Below, piece after piece: positions 1 through 12,043 of a DNA stretch of 46,346 nucleotides; position 1 is the first letter of the stretch; each line of letters starts with the position of its first letter. Location of the stretch: positions 1 to 46,346 of the forward strand of contig DAOULR010000005.1 of assembly GCA_034419075.1 (NCBI GenBank). The letters run 5' to 3'. Made by a program: the position numbers and the translations under genes. The stretch is from E44-bin88 sp034419075 (lineage in GTDB: Bacteria; Chloroflexota; Dehalococcoidia; Dehalococcoidales; BS750m-G39). Under the pieces are notes generated by a model. The model worked only from the letters and a program-made list of their open reading frames with translations. It made no database searches and was not told the DNA's origin.

Positions 1-15
1 ACCTTAGTGTATGTG

Positions 16-86
16 GTCAGCAAAAGTGGGACAGTTCAGGCAATTGAGTTAATGTGTAAATTGTCAGGGGAAATGGGACACAATTG
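16..86. repeat. imperfect direct repeat beside HTH remnant
   Basis: Two related stretches, 16-46 and 63-86, share GTCAG, then an A-rich run, then GTGGGACA or ATGGGACA, and end in CAATTG. They precede the HTH fragment. They could be operator half-sites or the worn end of a mobile element. No transposase is visible, so the call is descriptive only. Confidence 0.3.
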
Positions 87-218
87 AAGGAATTGTTAAT
101 GAACGCTTAGGGGTTGCTCCTGCGGCAACTGGCTAAAGAGCTAGGAGTAAGCCACTCATATCTTTCACAGGTCAAACACGGTAAGCGTCCTGCCGGTGTA
201 AAATTGGCTAGCAAAATG

Positions 219-247
219 GTAAGCAGTAGTAAGCAAAGTGGTAAGCA
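219..247. repeat. three GTAAGCA iterons upstream of tRNA-Leu
   Basis: GTAAGCA occurs at 219-225, 229-235 and 241-247, spaced 10 and 12 bases, roughly one helical turn apart. A fourth partial copy, GTAAGCG, is at 181-187. The sites end about 30 bases before the tRNA. Phased short repeats can be binding sites for an integrase arm or a repressor. They also encode part of the HTH remnant's tail, so chance is possible. Confidence 0.3.
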
Positions 248-250
248 ATA

Positions 251-259
251 TGATAAACT
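251..259 (+). promoter_or_regulatory. possible extended -10 promoter for tRNA-Leu
   Basis: TGA-TAAACT at 251-259 fits an extended -10 element (TGN plus a -10 hexamer) and would start transcription near 266, about 13 bases before the mature tRNA. No convincing -35 is seen. Other genes in this window use the same extended -10 arrangement. Confidence 0.3.
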
Positions 260-278
260 AATTACTGACTCTTTATAT

Positions 279-360
279 GGGGAAGTGTCGGAATTGGCAG
301 ACGAGCATGATTTAGGATCATGTGCCGCAAGGCGTGGGGGTTCAAATCCCCCCTTCCCCA
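279..360 (+). tRNA. tRNA-Leu (anticodon UAG)
   Basis: This 82-nt class II tRNA reads CUA and other CUN leucine codons. The acceptor arms GGGGAAG (279-285) and CTTCCCC (353-359) pair, with A360 as discriminator. The anticodon stem is CATGA/TCATG (306-310 and 318-322), around a 7-base loop with TAG at 313-315. The long variable arm GTGCCGCAAGGCGT is typical of leucine tRNAs, and the T arm is GGGGG-TTCAAAT-CCCCC. CCA is not encoded. The DUF169 gene starts 17 bases downstream and may share its transcript. Confidence 0.97.
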
Positions 361-377
361 GTTAACAGGAGGGCGAG

Positions 378-1121
378 ATGCGCGACCTTTCCGTGTTCAA
401 GAAGTTCAATTTCAAGAGGCCACCGGTGGCTATCAAGTACCTGCTCAACAAACCCAAGGGCATCAAGAAACTGGACAAGACGCTGGCCTTTTGCGAGATG
501 CTTCCCGAAGCCCAGAAGGGCACCCCCTTCTACGCCACCAAGGATGACTTCGAGTGCGTGGGGCCATTGGTGCTGGGCATGGAGGAGCCCAACCCCATCT
601 TCGAAAGCGGGCAGCTGGGCGCCCCGCTGGGGCTTTTCAAGGAGGCTCGCGCCAACCGCCGCATCTATCCCCCCATTCCCCGCCTGGAGAGGGGCACCTG
701 CAGATATGTCGTCTTCGCCCCGCTGGATAAGATGAATTTCGAGCCCGATGTAATAGTCTTTACCGCCGACCCGACCCAGGCCGAAGTCCTGCTGCGGGCG
801 CACAGCTATACCACCGGCAAGACCTGGAAGGCACAGGGCTCGACCGTTATCGGCTGCGCCTGGCTCTTCATCCAGCCCTACCTCACCGGCGAGCTGAACT
901 TTACCGTAACCAACCTCAACTCGGGCTGGAACTCAAGGCAGGTCATGCCCAAGGGGCTGATAATACTGACCATCCCCTACGACCTGCTGCCCATGATAAC
1001 GGCCAACCTGGAGGAGATGGAGTGGGTGCCCAAAGATTACCTCGAGGGCCGGGACGCCCACAACAAGCGCTTCCAGGAGGTAGCCGAAGCCGCCATTAAG
1101 GACTATGAGGCCAGCGGCTGA
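378..1121 (+). CDS. DUF169 family protein (COG2043)
   Basis: This 247-aa protein matches the DUF169 family by eye: an N-terminal PPVAIKYL segment, then FCEMLPEAQKGTPFYA (about residues 38-53) and DDFECVGPLVLGM. Cysteines near residues 38 and 60 sit where the family usually has conserved ones. The family's biochemical role is unknown; it is common in anaerobes. No signal peptide or membrane segment is visible, so it should be cytoplasmic. The ATG follows an AGGAGGGCGAG ribosome-binding site just after tRNA-Leu. Three redox genes follow it on the same strand, so a link to redox metabolism is possible but unproven. Confidence 0.8.
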   Translation: MRDLSVFKKFNFKRPPVAIKYLLNKPKGIKKLDKTLAFCEMLPEAQKGTPFYATKDDFECVGPLVLGMEEPNPIFESGQLGAPLGLFKEARANRRIYPPIPRLERGTCRYVVFAPLDKMNFEPDVIVFTADPTQAEVLLRAHSYTTGKTWKAQGSTVIGCAWLFIQPYLTGELNFTVTNLNSGWNSRQVMPKGLIILTIPYDLLPMITANLEEMEWVPKDYLEGRDAHNKRFQEVAEAAIKDYEASG

Positions 1122-1151
1122 GGCCGGGAGTCAAATCCGGGGGTTAATACC

Positions 1152-1430
1152 ATGGCTAAGAAACACGTCGCCGGCAGAAAAGCCGGCAAGGTAATGCTTT
1201 ATGCGCTGAGCACCTGCGTATGGTGTAAAAAAACCAAAAGGCTGCTCAACGAGCTGGGCGTGGAGTACGACTATACCGACGTCGACCTGCTGGGCGGGGC
1301 GAAAAGGGAAGCGGTTATGGATACGGTAAAGAACTACAATCCGTCCCGTTCCTTCCCCACTCTGGTGATAGACGATAAAAAGACCATCCTCGGCTTTAAT
1401 GAAGAAGAGATACGCGAGGCCCTTAGCTAA
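1152..1430 (+). CDS. glutaredoxin-family thiol-disulfide protein
   Basis: This 92-aa protein has a thioredoxin fold of glutaredoxin type. The strand VMLYALSTCVWCKKTKRLL carries the CVWC active site (C22, C25), and SFPTLVIDD supplies the cis-proline about 50 residues later. It probably transfers electrons between a reductase and target disulfides in the cytoplasm. Its stop overlaps the start of the ferredoxin-thioredoxin reductase gene (TAATG), so the two are translationally coupled. I infer this protein is the reductase's substrate, as in anaerobes where FTR reduces glutaredoxin-like thioredoxins. The alternative is a partner of an unlinked reductase. Confidence 0.85.
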   Translation: MAKKHVAGRKAGKVMLYALSTCVWCKKTKRLLNELGVEYDYTDVDLLGGAKREAVMDTVKNYNPSRSFPTLVIDDKKTILGFNEEEIREALS

Positions 1431-1942
1431 TGAACGTGCAGAGCAAAATAGCACCGGCCGAGGTGAACCAGCTCTACGAGAGGCTGAAGCGAGAGGCGGA
1501 GTCGGTCGGCTACAATCTCAATCCCGATGCCGATATCACCAAAGAGCTGGTGAAGGGACTGCTTATCAATGAAAAGAGGTACGGCTACCGGGCCTGCCCC
1601 TGCCGCCTGGCTTCGGGCAAGAAAGAGGCCGACCTCGATATCATCTGCCCCTGCGATTACCGCGACCCCGACCTGAGCGATTATGACAGCTGCTATTGCG
1701 GGCTTTACGTATCCAGGGCGGTGGTGGAGGGCAAAAAAGAGATAGGCTCCATTCCGGAACGGAGACCCCCTCCCGAAAAAAGGAGAGAAATGAAGTCTAA
1801 AGCCCCTAAAAAATCGGCTTTAGCCCCGGCTCTGCCCGTCTGGCGCTGCAAGGTCTGCGGCTATTTGTGTGCCAGGGAAGAACCGCCGGAGGTATGCCCG
1901 ATATGCAAGGCTAAAAAGGAGCGTTTCGAGCGCTTCCTTTGA
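1430..1942 (+). CDS. ftrB: ferredoxin-thioredoxin reductase catalytic subunit fused to rubredoxin-like domain
   Basis: This 170-aa protein has two parts. Residues 1-105 match the FTR catalytic beta subunit, which passes electrons from ferredoxin through a 4Fe-4S cluster to a disulfide: CPC at 56-58, CPC at 73-75 and CYC at 88-90. Plant FTR has CHC at the last site, so the usual histidine is a tyrosine here. A Pro/Lys-rich linker (108-135) leads to a rubredoxin-like iron site, C140-K-V-C143-GY and C156-P-I-C159, like the tail of rubrerythrins. The gene overlaps the glutaredoxin stop. I infer a self-contained electron relay (rubredoxin to Fe-S cluster to glutaredoxin). No variable alpha subunit is visible nearby. 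Confidence 0.88.
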   Translation: MNVQSKIAPAEVNQLYERLKREAESVGYNLNPDADITKELVKGLLINEKRYGYRACPCRLASGKKEADLDIICPCDYRDPDLSDYDSCYCGLYVSRAVVEGKKEIGSIPERRPPPEKRREMKSKAPKKSALAPALPVWRCKVCGYLCAREEPPEVCPICKAKKERFERFL

Positions 1943-1974
1943 GCCCCGAACCGTTATTGAGGAGAGATAAAGCC

Positions 1975-2304
1975 ATGAAAGTGACTAACTATACCGATAC
2001 CAAGCCCACAAAAGAACTTCCCGGGGTACTAAAGCGTGAGGTTATCACCGCCCGCGACGGCGCCCCCAATTTCTGTATGCGGGTCTTTGAGGTCGAGCCG
2101 GGTAGCTCCACCCCCAACCACTCCCACCCCTGGGAGCACGAGGTCTTTGTACTCTGGGGAAAAGGGGTGGTGAGGGGTGAGGAGGGCGAAAGCGAAATCG
2201 GCGAGGGCAGCGTCGTCTTCATCGCCCCCAATGAACAGCACTGCTTTATCAACACGGGCCAGACAGTGCTCCGTTTCGTCTGCCTCATCCCGATTCAGGA
2301 TTAA
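1975..2304 (+). CDS. single-domain cupin protein
   Basis: This 109-aa protein is a small cupin beta-barrel. Motif 1 is HSHPWEHEVFVLWGKG, with the metal-binding His-X-His and Glu, and motif 2 is PNEQHCFINTG. Substrate cannot be told from sequence; such cupins act as metal-dependent isomerases, dioxygenases or sensors. I chose the ATG at 1975 because GGAGAG lies at 1961-1966. A TTG at 1939 in the same frame overlaps the previous gene and has no ribosome-binding site. It ends the redox group before the rpoB promoter. Confidence 0.85.
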   Translation: MKVTNYTDTKPTKELPGVLKREVITARDGAPNFCMRVFEVEPGSSTPNHSHPWEHEVFVLWGKGVVRGEEGESEIGEGSVVFIAPNEQHCFINTGQTVLRFVCLIPIQD

Positions 2305-2348
2305 TCAGCGATTTTAGCCCACTTTTTATAAAATCGCCCCAAAGGGAC

Positions 2349-2377
2349 TTGACAAAAGTCCACAATAGTGGTATAGT
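2349..2377 (+). promoter_or_regulatory. sigma-70 promoter of rpoBC
   Basis: TTGACA (2349-2354) and TATAGT (2372-2377) are separated by exactly 17 bases, close to consensus. Transcription should start near 2384, leaving a leader of about 130 bases before rpoB. The leader holds only a short weak hairpin (AGCC-TTT-GGGCT). No L10-type leader is recognisable. Confidence 0.8.
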
Positions 2378-2514
2378 GATAGATTGTTATTATGCCTCTC
2401 CAATTTTCACCTTGCTAAGCCTTTGGGCTAACCACAGGTATGACTTTGGGTCGAACTACATCATCAAGAATTTAACCGCTTTGCAGGCGTTGGGTAGAGC
2501 AAGAAACGGATTAT

Positions 2515-5500
2515 ATGCCAACAGAGAACATTGAGCATAAGGTGCCTCCTGTTCCCAGGAAGTCCTACGCCAGTCTGCCCCAGATTCTAGAGGTACCTAA
2601 TCTAATTCAGGTTCAGACCGATTCCTTCCGCTGGTTCCAGGAGAAGGGGCTGCGCCAGTCGCTGGAGGAAATATCCCCTATTGAGGATTTCACCGGCAAC
2701 CGCCTGGCGCTCAGCTTCGTGGATTATGAATTCCGCGAGCCCCACTACACCGAGCAGGAGTGCCGCCAGAAGGACATGACCTACTCGGCACCGCTCTACG
2801 TCAGGACGCAACTGCTGGTCAAGGAAACCGGCGAAATCAAGGAGCAGGACCTCTTCTTCGGCGACATCCCCCTGATGACGGCCAAGGGCACCTTTATCAC
2901 CAGCGGCGCCGAGAGGGTGGCCGTAAGCCAGCTTTTGCGCTCGCCGGGTGTCTATTTCACCTTGGAAGAGGACGCCACCAGCGGCCGCTCCCTCTGCCAC
3001 GCCAAGCTGATTCCTTCCCGCGGCGCCTGGCTGGAGTTCGAGACCAGCAACCGCGATGTAATCTCGGCCAAGATTAACGGCAAGCGTAAGATTCCCATCA
3101 CCACCCTGATGCGTGCCATCGGTTACAGCAATGAGGAGAAGCTGCTGGACATGTTCGCCAGCGAGGACAACGCCCCCGACCACCAGTTCATCAAGGCGAC
3201 CATGGACCGCGAGCCTTCGGTCAAGGACGAGCCCGAAGCCCTGCTCGATATTTATAGAAAGCTGCGCCCGGGCGACCCGCCCAATATCGATAACGCCAAA
3301 AAGCTGATAAAGAACCTATTTTTCGACCCCCTGCGCTACGACCTGGGGGAAGTGGGGCGCTATAAGCTCAACAAGCGCCTGAAGCTTGATATCGCCGAAG
3401 ACACCCGCGCCCTGACCAAGGAAGACATCGTCGAGATTGTCAGGCACATCATTATGATTAATAACGGCTTCGATAACCCCGACGATATCGACCATCTGGG
3501 CAATCGGCGGGTGCGCACTGTCGGCGAGCTGATTCAGAACCAGTTCCGCATCGGACTCCTGCGGCTGCAGCGTGTGGTCAGGGAGAGAATGAGCATCATC
3601 GGCGCCGATGCCGCCACCCCCAGCGTCCTGGTCAACATCCGCCCCGTGGTGGCGGCGGTCAGGGAGTTCTTCGGCGGCTCGCAGCTATCGCAGTTTATGG
3701 ACCAGACCAATCCGCTGGCCGAATTGACCCATAAGCGCCGCCTTTCGGCGATGGGGCCCGGTGGCCTATCAAGGGAACGGGCTGGCTTTGAGGTCCGCGA
3801 CGTCCACTTTTCCCACTACGGTAGAATATGCCCTATCGAGACGCCTGAGGGGCCCAATATCGGTCTTATCGGTAGCTTAGCTACCTACGGGCGCATCAAC
3901 CAGTACGGCTTTATCGAGACGCCCTACCGCCGCGTCATCAGCGAGCTGGACAATAACTCACCGGCGCTGGTGGGGAGGACAACACGGGAGGCCGTGACCA
4001 ACGCCAAAGGCACCACCGTGGTCAAAGCCAGAACGGCTATTACCGACGCTATAGCCGCCAAGCTGGCCAAGCTTCCGGATTGTAAGATTAAGGTTGTTCC
4101 CTTCGTCTCCGACGAGGTCAGCTACATGACCGCCGACAAAGAAGATGAGTATATTATCGCCCAGGCCAACGCCCCCCTCGACGAGAGGAACCAGTTTGTC
4201 GAGGAGAGGATTGAGGCCAGATGGGGCGACCACTATATGCTGGAAACCCCCGACAAGATAGAGTACATTGACGTATCGCCCAAGCAGATAGTCAGCGTGG
4301 CCACCGCCCTGATACCCTTCCTGGAGCATAACGACGCTAACCGCGCCCTGATGGGCTCCAACATGCAGCGTCAGGCGGTGCCCCTGCTCCGGCCCGAGGC
4401 GCCCATGGTCTCCACGGGTATGGAGATAGAGGTGGCCAAGCACAGCGGACAGGTGCTCTTCGCCCAGAGGACCGGCGTGGTGAGCTCGGTGACCAGCTCC
4501 CAGATTGTGGTCACCACCGACAACAGCGAGAACGACGTCTACCCCCTGATGAAATTCGTCCGCACCAACCAGGGTACCTGCATCAACCAGAAGTCCGTAG
4601 TAAGCCAGGGCGACCGGGTGGAGGCGGGGCAGGTTCTGGCCGACAGCTCCGCCACCGAATACGGTGAGCTGGCGCTGGGGCAGAACGTGACCTGCGCCTT
4701 TATGAGCTGGGAAGGCTATAACTTCGAGGACGCTATTATTGTCAGCAACCGCCTGGTAGAGCAGGACAAGTTCGCCTCGATCCACATCGAGAAACACGAG
4801 GTGGAAGCCCGCGATACCAAGCTGGGCCCCGAAGAGATTACCCGTGACATACCCAATGTCGGCGAGGAGAGCCTGCGCGAGCTGGACGACGAAGGCATCG
4901 TGCGGGTTGGGGCCGAGGTGGGACCCGACGACATACTGGTGGGTAAGATTACCCCCAAGGGCGAGACCGAGCTCTCGGCGGAGGAGAAACTGCTGCGGGC
5001 CATCTTCGGCGAGAAAGCCCGAGAGGTCAAGGACACCTCGCTACGCGTGCCTCACGGCGAGTGGGGCAAGGTGATTAACGTCAAGATATTCTCCCGCGAG
5101 AACGGCGACGACCTGCCCGCTGGCGTCAACCAGTGGGTGCAGGTCTGGATTGCCCAGAAGCGCCGGGTCTCGGTAGGCGACAAGCTGGCGGGGCGGCACG
5201 GCAACAAAGGGGTCATTTCCATGATTGCGCCCGCCGAAGATATGCCCTTCCTTCCCGACGGAACACCGGTAGATATTATCCTTAACCCTATCGGCGTCCC
5301 CTCGCGAATGAATTTGGGGCAGGTGCTAGAAACCCATCTGGGCTGGGCCGCCCAATTGTTGGGCTTCCGGGCGATTACCCCCGTCTTCGACGGCGCCAGT
5401 GACGCCGCTATCGAAGACGCCCTGGCCCGAGCCTGGATTGCCCAGAGGAGCGGCGCCGTTAGCCTCAAGCCCGATAAAGACCACCCCACCCCGAAACTGG

Positions 5501-6780
5501 AAATAGCCATGGAATGGCTCAAAAAGAACGGCTATGACGGGGAAAAGGTTTTCAGCGATAATAACCCCGGCCAAGCCAAGGACGCCTGCCTCCGCCTCTG
5601 GCTGGAAGACATGGGCGTGAAAAGTAAAGGCCTTGATGCGGAGAAGCTGGCCGAAGCCATAGACAAGGTTAAAGCGGAACAAAACCTGCTCCCGCCCATC
5701 GTGGGCAAGGCCGTCCTCCGCGACGGGCGCACCGGCGAGCCCTTCGACCAGCCGGTCACGGTGGGCAACATCTACATGATGAAGCTCATCCACCTGGTTG
5801 AGGACAAGGTGCACGCCCGTTCCACCGGACCATACTCCCTTATCACGCAGCAGCCGCTGGGCGGCAAGGCTCAGTTCGGCGGGCAGCGTTTCGGCGAGAT
5901 GGAGGTATGGGCGCTGGAAGCCTACGGCGCCGCCCATAACCTGCAGGAAATCCTGACCATCAAGTCGGACGACGTCACCGGTAGAGCCAAGACCTACGAA
6001 GCTATCGTCAAGAACGAGGATATTCTCCAGCCCGGCGTGCCCGAATCCTTCAAGGTCCTGGTCAAGGAGCTGCAAAGCCTGGGGCTGGCTATTGAGGTTA
6101 TCAACGAAGAGGAGAGAGCCAGCGCCGAGGCAGCCAAGGAAGCCGCCGAAGGCGAAGCGGAGGGTGAAGAAGCCGAAATGCCCAAACTGGAAGCCGCCGT
6201 CGGTACTGGCGAAGAAGGCGAAGCCCCTAAGGCTGAGGCTGCTGAAGAGGAAAAGGCTGAAGCTGAGGCTGTTGAAGAAGCCGAAGCCCCCAAAGCGGAG
6301 GCAGAGCCCACCGAAGAAGAAGTCGAAGCCCTTAAAGCTAAACTGGAGGCTGAGGCCGCCAAGGGAAAACCCAAAGCCAAGAAGGCAAAGGCTGAGGCCG
6401 AAGAAGAAGCCCCCAAAGCGGAAGCAGAGCCTGAGGACACCGAAGCCCTCCAGGCCAAACTGGAGGCTGAGGCCGCCAAGGGAAAACCCAAAGCCAAGAA
6501 GGCAAAGGCTGAGGCCGAAGAAGAGGCCCCCAAAGCAGAGGCAGAGCCTGAGGACACCGAAGCCCTCCAGGCCAAACTAGAGGCTGAGGCCGCCAAGGGA
6601 AAATCCAAAGCCAAGAAGGCAAAGGCTGAGGCCGAAGAAGAAGCCCCCAAAGCGGAGGCAGAGCCTGAGGACACCGAAGCCCTCCAGGTCAAACTAGAGG
6701 CCGAGGCCGCCAAGGGAAAACCCAAAGCCAAGAAGGCAAAGGCTCAAGATAGTAAAGACGAGCCAGAGGTAAAAGATTAA
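2515..6780 (+). CDS. rpoB: DNA-directed RNA polymerase subunit beta
   Basis: This 1421-aa protein is the RNA polymerase beta subunit. The rifampicin pocket GGSQLSQFMDQTNPLAELTH lies at about residues 387-406, followed by the HKRRLSAMGPGG region; KLAGRHGNKGVIS and the C-terminal GKAQFGGQRFGEMEVWALEA clamp region are intact. The normal enzyme ends near residue 1200 (ESFKVLVKELQSLGL). About 220 extra residues follow, rich in Glu, Lys and Ala, ending in about four copies of a 39-residue repeat. The stop TAA is followed directly by the ATG of rpoC, so the two are tightly coupled. The ATG at 2515 has only a weak purine-rich ribosome-binding region (GCAAGAAACGGA). Confidence 0.97.
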   Translation: MPTENIEHKVPPVPRKSYASLPQILEVPNLIQVQTDSFRWFQEKGLRQSLEEISPIEDFTGNRLALSFVDYEFREPHYTEQECRQKDMTYSAPLYVRTQLLVKETGEIKEQDLFFGDIPLMTAKGTFITSGAERVAVSQLLRSPGVYFTLEEDATSGRSLCHAKLIPSRGAWLEFETSNRDVISAKINGKRKIPITTLMRAIGYSNEEKLLDMFASEDNAPDHQFIKATMDREPSVKDEPEALLDIYRKLRPGDPPNIDNAKKLIKNLFFDPLRYDLGEVGRYKLNKRLKLDIAEDTRALTKEDIVEIVRHIIMINNGFDNPDDIDHLGNRRVRTVGELIQNQFRIGLLRLQRVVRERMSIIGADAATPSVLVNIRPVVAAVREFFGGSQLSQFMDQTNPLAELTHKRRLSAMGPGGLSRERAGFEVRDVHFSHYGRICPIETPEGPNIGLIGSLATYGRINQYGFIETPYRRVISELDNNSPALVGRTTREAVTNAKGTTVVKARTAITDAIAAKLAKLPDCKIKVVPFVSDEVSYMTADKEDEYIIAQANAPLDERNQFVEERIEARWGDHYMLETPDKIEYIDVSPKQIVSVATALIPFLEHNDANRALMGSNMQRQAVPLLRPEAPMVSTGMEIEVAKHSGQVLFAQRTGVVSSVTSSQIVVTTDNSENDVYPLMKFVRTNQGTCINQKSVVSQGDRVEAGQVLADSSATEYGELALGQNVTCAFMSWEGYNFEDAIIVSNRLVEQDKFASIHIEKHEVEARDTKLGPEEITRDIPNVGEESLRELDDEGIVRVGAEVGPDDILVGKITPKGETELSAEEKLLRAIFGEKAREVKDTSLRVPHGEWGKVINVKIFSRENGDDLPAGVNQWVQVWIAQKRRVSVGDKLAGRHGNKGVISMIAPAEDMPFLPDGTPVDIILNPIGVPSRMNLGQVLETHLGWAAQLLGFRAITPVFDGASDAAIEDALARAWIAQRSGAVSLKPDKDHPTPKLEIAMEWLKKNGYDGEKVFSDNNPGQAKDACLRLWLEDMGVKSKGLDAEKLAEAIDKVKAEQNLLPPIVGKAVLRDGRTGEPFDQPVTVGNIYMMKLIHLVEDKVHARSTGPYSLITQQPLGGKAQFGGQRFGEMEVWALEAYGAAHNLQEILTIKSDDVTGRAKTYEAIVKNEDILQPGVPESFKVLVKELQSLGLAIEVINEEERASAEAAKEAAEGEAEGEEAEMPKLEAAVGTGEEGEAPKAEAAEEEKAEAEAVEEAEAPKAEAEPTEEEVEALKAKLEAEAAKGKPKAKKAKAEAEEEAPKAEAEPEDTEALQAKLEAEAAKGKPKAKKAKAEAEEEAPKAEAEPEDTEALQAKLEAEAAKGKSKAKKAKAEAEEEAPKAEAEPEDTEALQVKLEAEAAKGKPKAKKAKAQDSKDEPEVKD
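6289..6750 (+). repeat. 117-bp tandem repeat coding for the RpoB tail
   Basis: About four copies of a 117-base unit are recognised by AAGGGAAAA at 6361, 6478, 6595 and 6712, each exactly 117 bases apart. Copies 2-4 are nearly identical at DNA level; the first has diverged and has extra codons around the PTEEEVEAL segment. Each unit codes for 39 residues built on EALQAKLEAEAAKGKPKAKK. The identity suggests recent slippage or unequal recombination, so length may vary between strains. Confidence 0.95.
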
Positions 6781-10878
<4,098 letters not shown>

Positions 10879-10908
10879 GCATCCAGTCTTATTTCAAGAT
10901 TAAAACGA

Positions 10909-10937
10909 GCCGCCCTTTTCGGGCGGCCCTTTCTTTT
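10909..10937 (+). terminator. rho-independent terminator of rpoBC
   Basis: The stem GCCGCCC (10909-10915) pairs with GGGCGGC (10921-10927) around TTTTC, followed by the pyrimidine/T-rich run CCTTTCTTTT. It lies 30 bases after the rpoC stop. Confidence 0.9.
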
Positions 10938-10952
10938 AGCTTGAATTATATG

Positions 10953-10961
10953 TGTTATAAT
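10953..10961 (+). promoter_or_regulatory. extended -10 promoter of ruvB
   Basis: TGT-TATAAT at 10953-10961 is a perfect extended -10 element; no good -35 is present. Transcription would start near 10968, just before the AGAGGAG ribosome-binding site (10971-10977). This supports translation starting close to 10982-10985 and not at the ATG at 11138. Confidence 0.65.
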
Positions 10962-10984
10962 GAATTAACCAGAGGAGAAAAACG

Positions 10985-12004
10985 ATAGAGCGCATTGTTT
11001 CGGGTAAGCCCAAGACCGAGGATACCACCCTTGACACTAGCCTCCGCCCCCACCGCTTTGACGACTTTACCGGGCAGGACAAGGTCAAGGAAAACCTGAA
11101 GATAGCCATCGCCGCAGCTAAAGGCCGCGGCGAGGCTTTGGACCATGTCCTGCTCTACGGGCCGCCCGGGCTGGGCAAGACCACGCTGGCCTATATCATC
11201 GCCGCCGAGATGGGGGTCAACCTCAGGATTACCTCTGGCCCCGCGGTGGAGCGCAGCGGCGACCTGGCGGCCATCCTCACCAATCTGCACAGCCACGATG
11301 TACTCTTCATCGACGAGATTCACCGCCTCAACCGCGCGGTGGAAGAGGTTTTATATCCCGCCATGGAGGACTTCGGGCTGGATATCGTCATCGGCAAGGG
11401 GGCGGGCGCCCGCAGCCTGCGCCTGAACCTGCCCGACTTTACCCTCATCGGCGCCACCACCCGCTTCGCCTTGCTCAGTCCGCCACTGAGAGACCGCTTC
11501 GGCGCCGTCTATCGCCTCGATTTTTATGAGGAGCCAGCCATAAAGACCATACTGGAACGTTCGGCGGCCATACTGGAGGTAAAGGCGGAGGGGGAGGGCT
11601 TAAGCGAGATAGCCCGTAGAGCCCGGGGCACTCCCCGTGTGGCCAACCGCCTGCTCAAGAGGGTCAGGGACTACGCCCAGGTCAAGGCCGAGGGCGTGGC
11701 CACGAAACCGGTTGCCGTCGAGGCCTTATCCAAGTTAGAAGTGGACGGTATCGGGCTGGACGAGGTGGACCACAAGGTGCTGCGCACCATCATCGAGAAG
11801 TTCAACGGCGGGCCGGTGGGCCTAGATACCATCGCCGCCGCCATCAGCGAGGAGGCGGACACCATCATGGAGGTCTATGAGCCTTACCTGCTGCAGCTCG
11901 GCTTCCTGGAACGGACGCCGAGGGGTCGGTTAGCCACCCAGCTCGCCTACGAGCACCTGGGGCTGCCCTACAACAAAAAGCCGCCGCAGGGCACGCTGCT
12001 CTAA
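10985..12004 (+). CDS. ruvB: Holliday junction branch migration ATPase RuvB
   Basis: RuvB is the hexameric AAA+ motor that drives Holliday junction migration with RuvA. From 10985 it is 339 aa, the usual family length, beginning IERIVSGKPKTED and LRPHRFDDFTGQ. Walker A GPPGLGKTT is at 59-67, Walker B LFIDEIHRL near 107-115, sensor GATTR and arginine finger RDRFG follow, then the winged-helix end. The first ATG (11138) would delete 51 conserved residues. At the expected start the codons are ACG (10982) then ATA (10985), 4 and 7 bases after AGAGGAG. Translation must use a non-canonical start, or the ATG was lost by mutation or a sequencing error. ruvA and ruvC are not adjacent. Confidence 0.93.
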   Translation: MERIVSGKPKTEDTTLDTSLRPHRFDDFTGQDKVKENLKIAIAAAKGRGEALDHVLLYGPPGLGKTTLAYIIAAEMGVNLRITSGPAVERSGDLAAILTNLHSHDVLFIDEIHRLNRAVEEVLYPAMEDFGLDIVIGKGAGARSLRLNLPDFTLIGATTRFALLSPPLRDRFGAVYRLDFYEEPAIKTILERSAAILEVKAEGEGLSEIARRARGTPRVANRLLKRVRDYAQVKAEGVATKPVAVEALSKLEVDGIGLDEVDHKVLRTIIEKFNGGPVGLDTIAAAISEEADTIMEVYEPYLLQLGFLERTPRGRLATQLAYEHLGLPYNKKPPQGTLL

Positions 12005-12043
12005 GGCACAACGCACGATCTTCGAGATTTCAGGACGCAAGAA

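Larger units (their letters stand above)
114..365 (+). pseudogene. XRE-type helix-turn-helix protein remnant
   Basis: The translation starts at a weak TTG and gives a short DNA-binding fold: LAKELGVSHSYLSQVKHGKR is a canonical XRE/Cro HTH at about residues 6-25. A stop at 108-110 interrupts the frame just upstream, and an ATG at 99 reads MNA before that stop, so the original start may have been lost. The C-terminus (from about residue 55) has no stop of its own and reads through the whole tRNA-Leu, so that part is not real protein. Short HTH proteins like this often accompany integrated elements. I infer a truncated regulator from an old insertion next to the tRNA. It could instead be a very small functional regulator. 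Confidence 0.45.

Noticed and set aside
279..360. tRNA-Leu as a phage attachment site for the block at 24.8-44.9 kb
   Set aside because: The block is over 24 kb away with housekeeping genes between, and I see no duplicate of the tRNA 3' end beside it.
2349..2534. 61-aa ORF ahead of rpoB
   Set aside because: Its start is the -35 of the rpoBC promoter and most of it lies in the leader; no ribosome-binding site and no recognisable protein.
5994..6731. 245-aa minus-strand ORF opposite the rpoB tail
   Set aside because: Ala/Ser-rich mirror of the Glu/Lys/Ala repeat with no start signals.
6289..6750. CRISPR-like regular repeat
   Set aside because: Units of 117 bases are contiguous, have no spacers and are in frame with rpoB; it is a coding tandem repeat.
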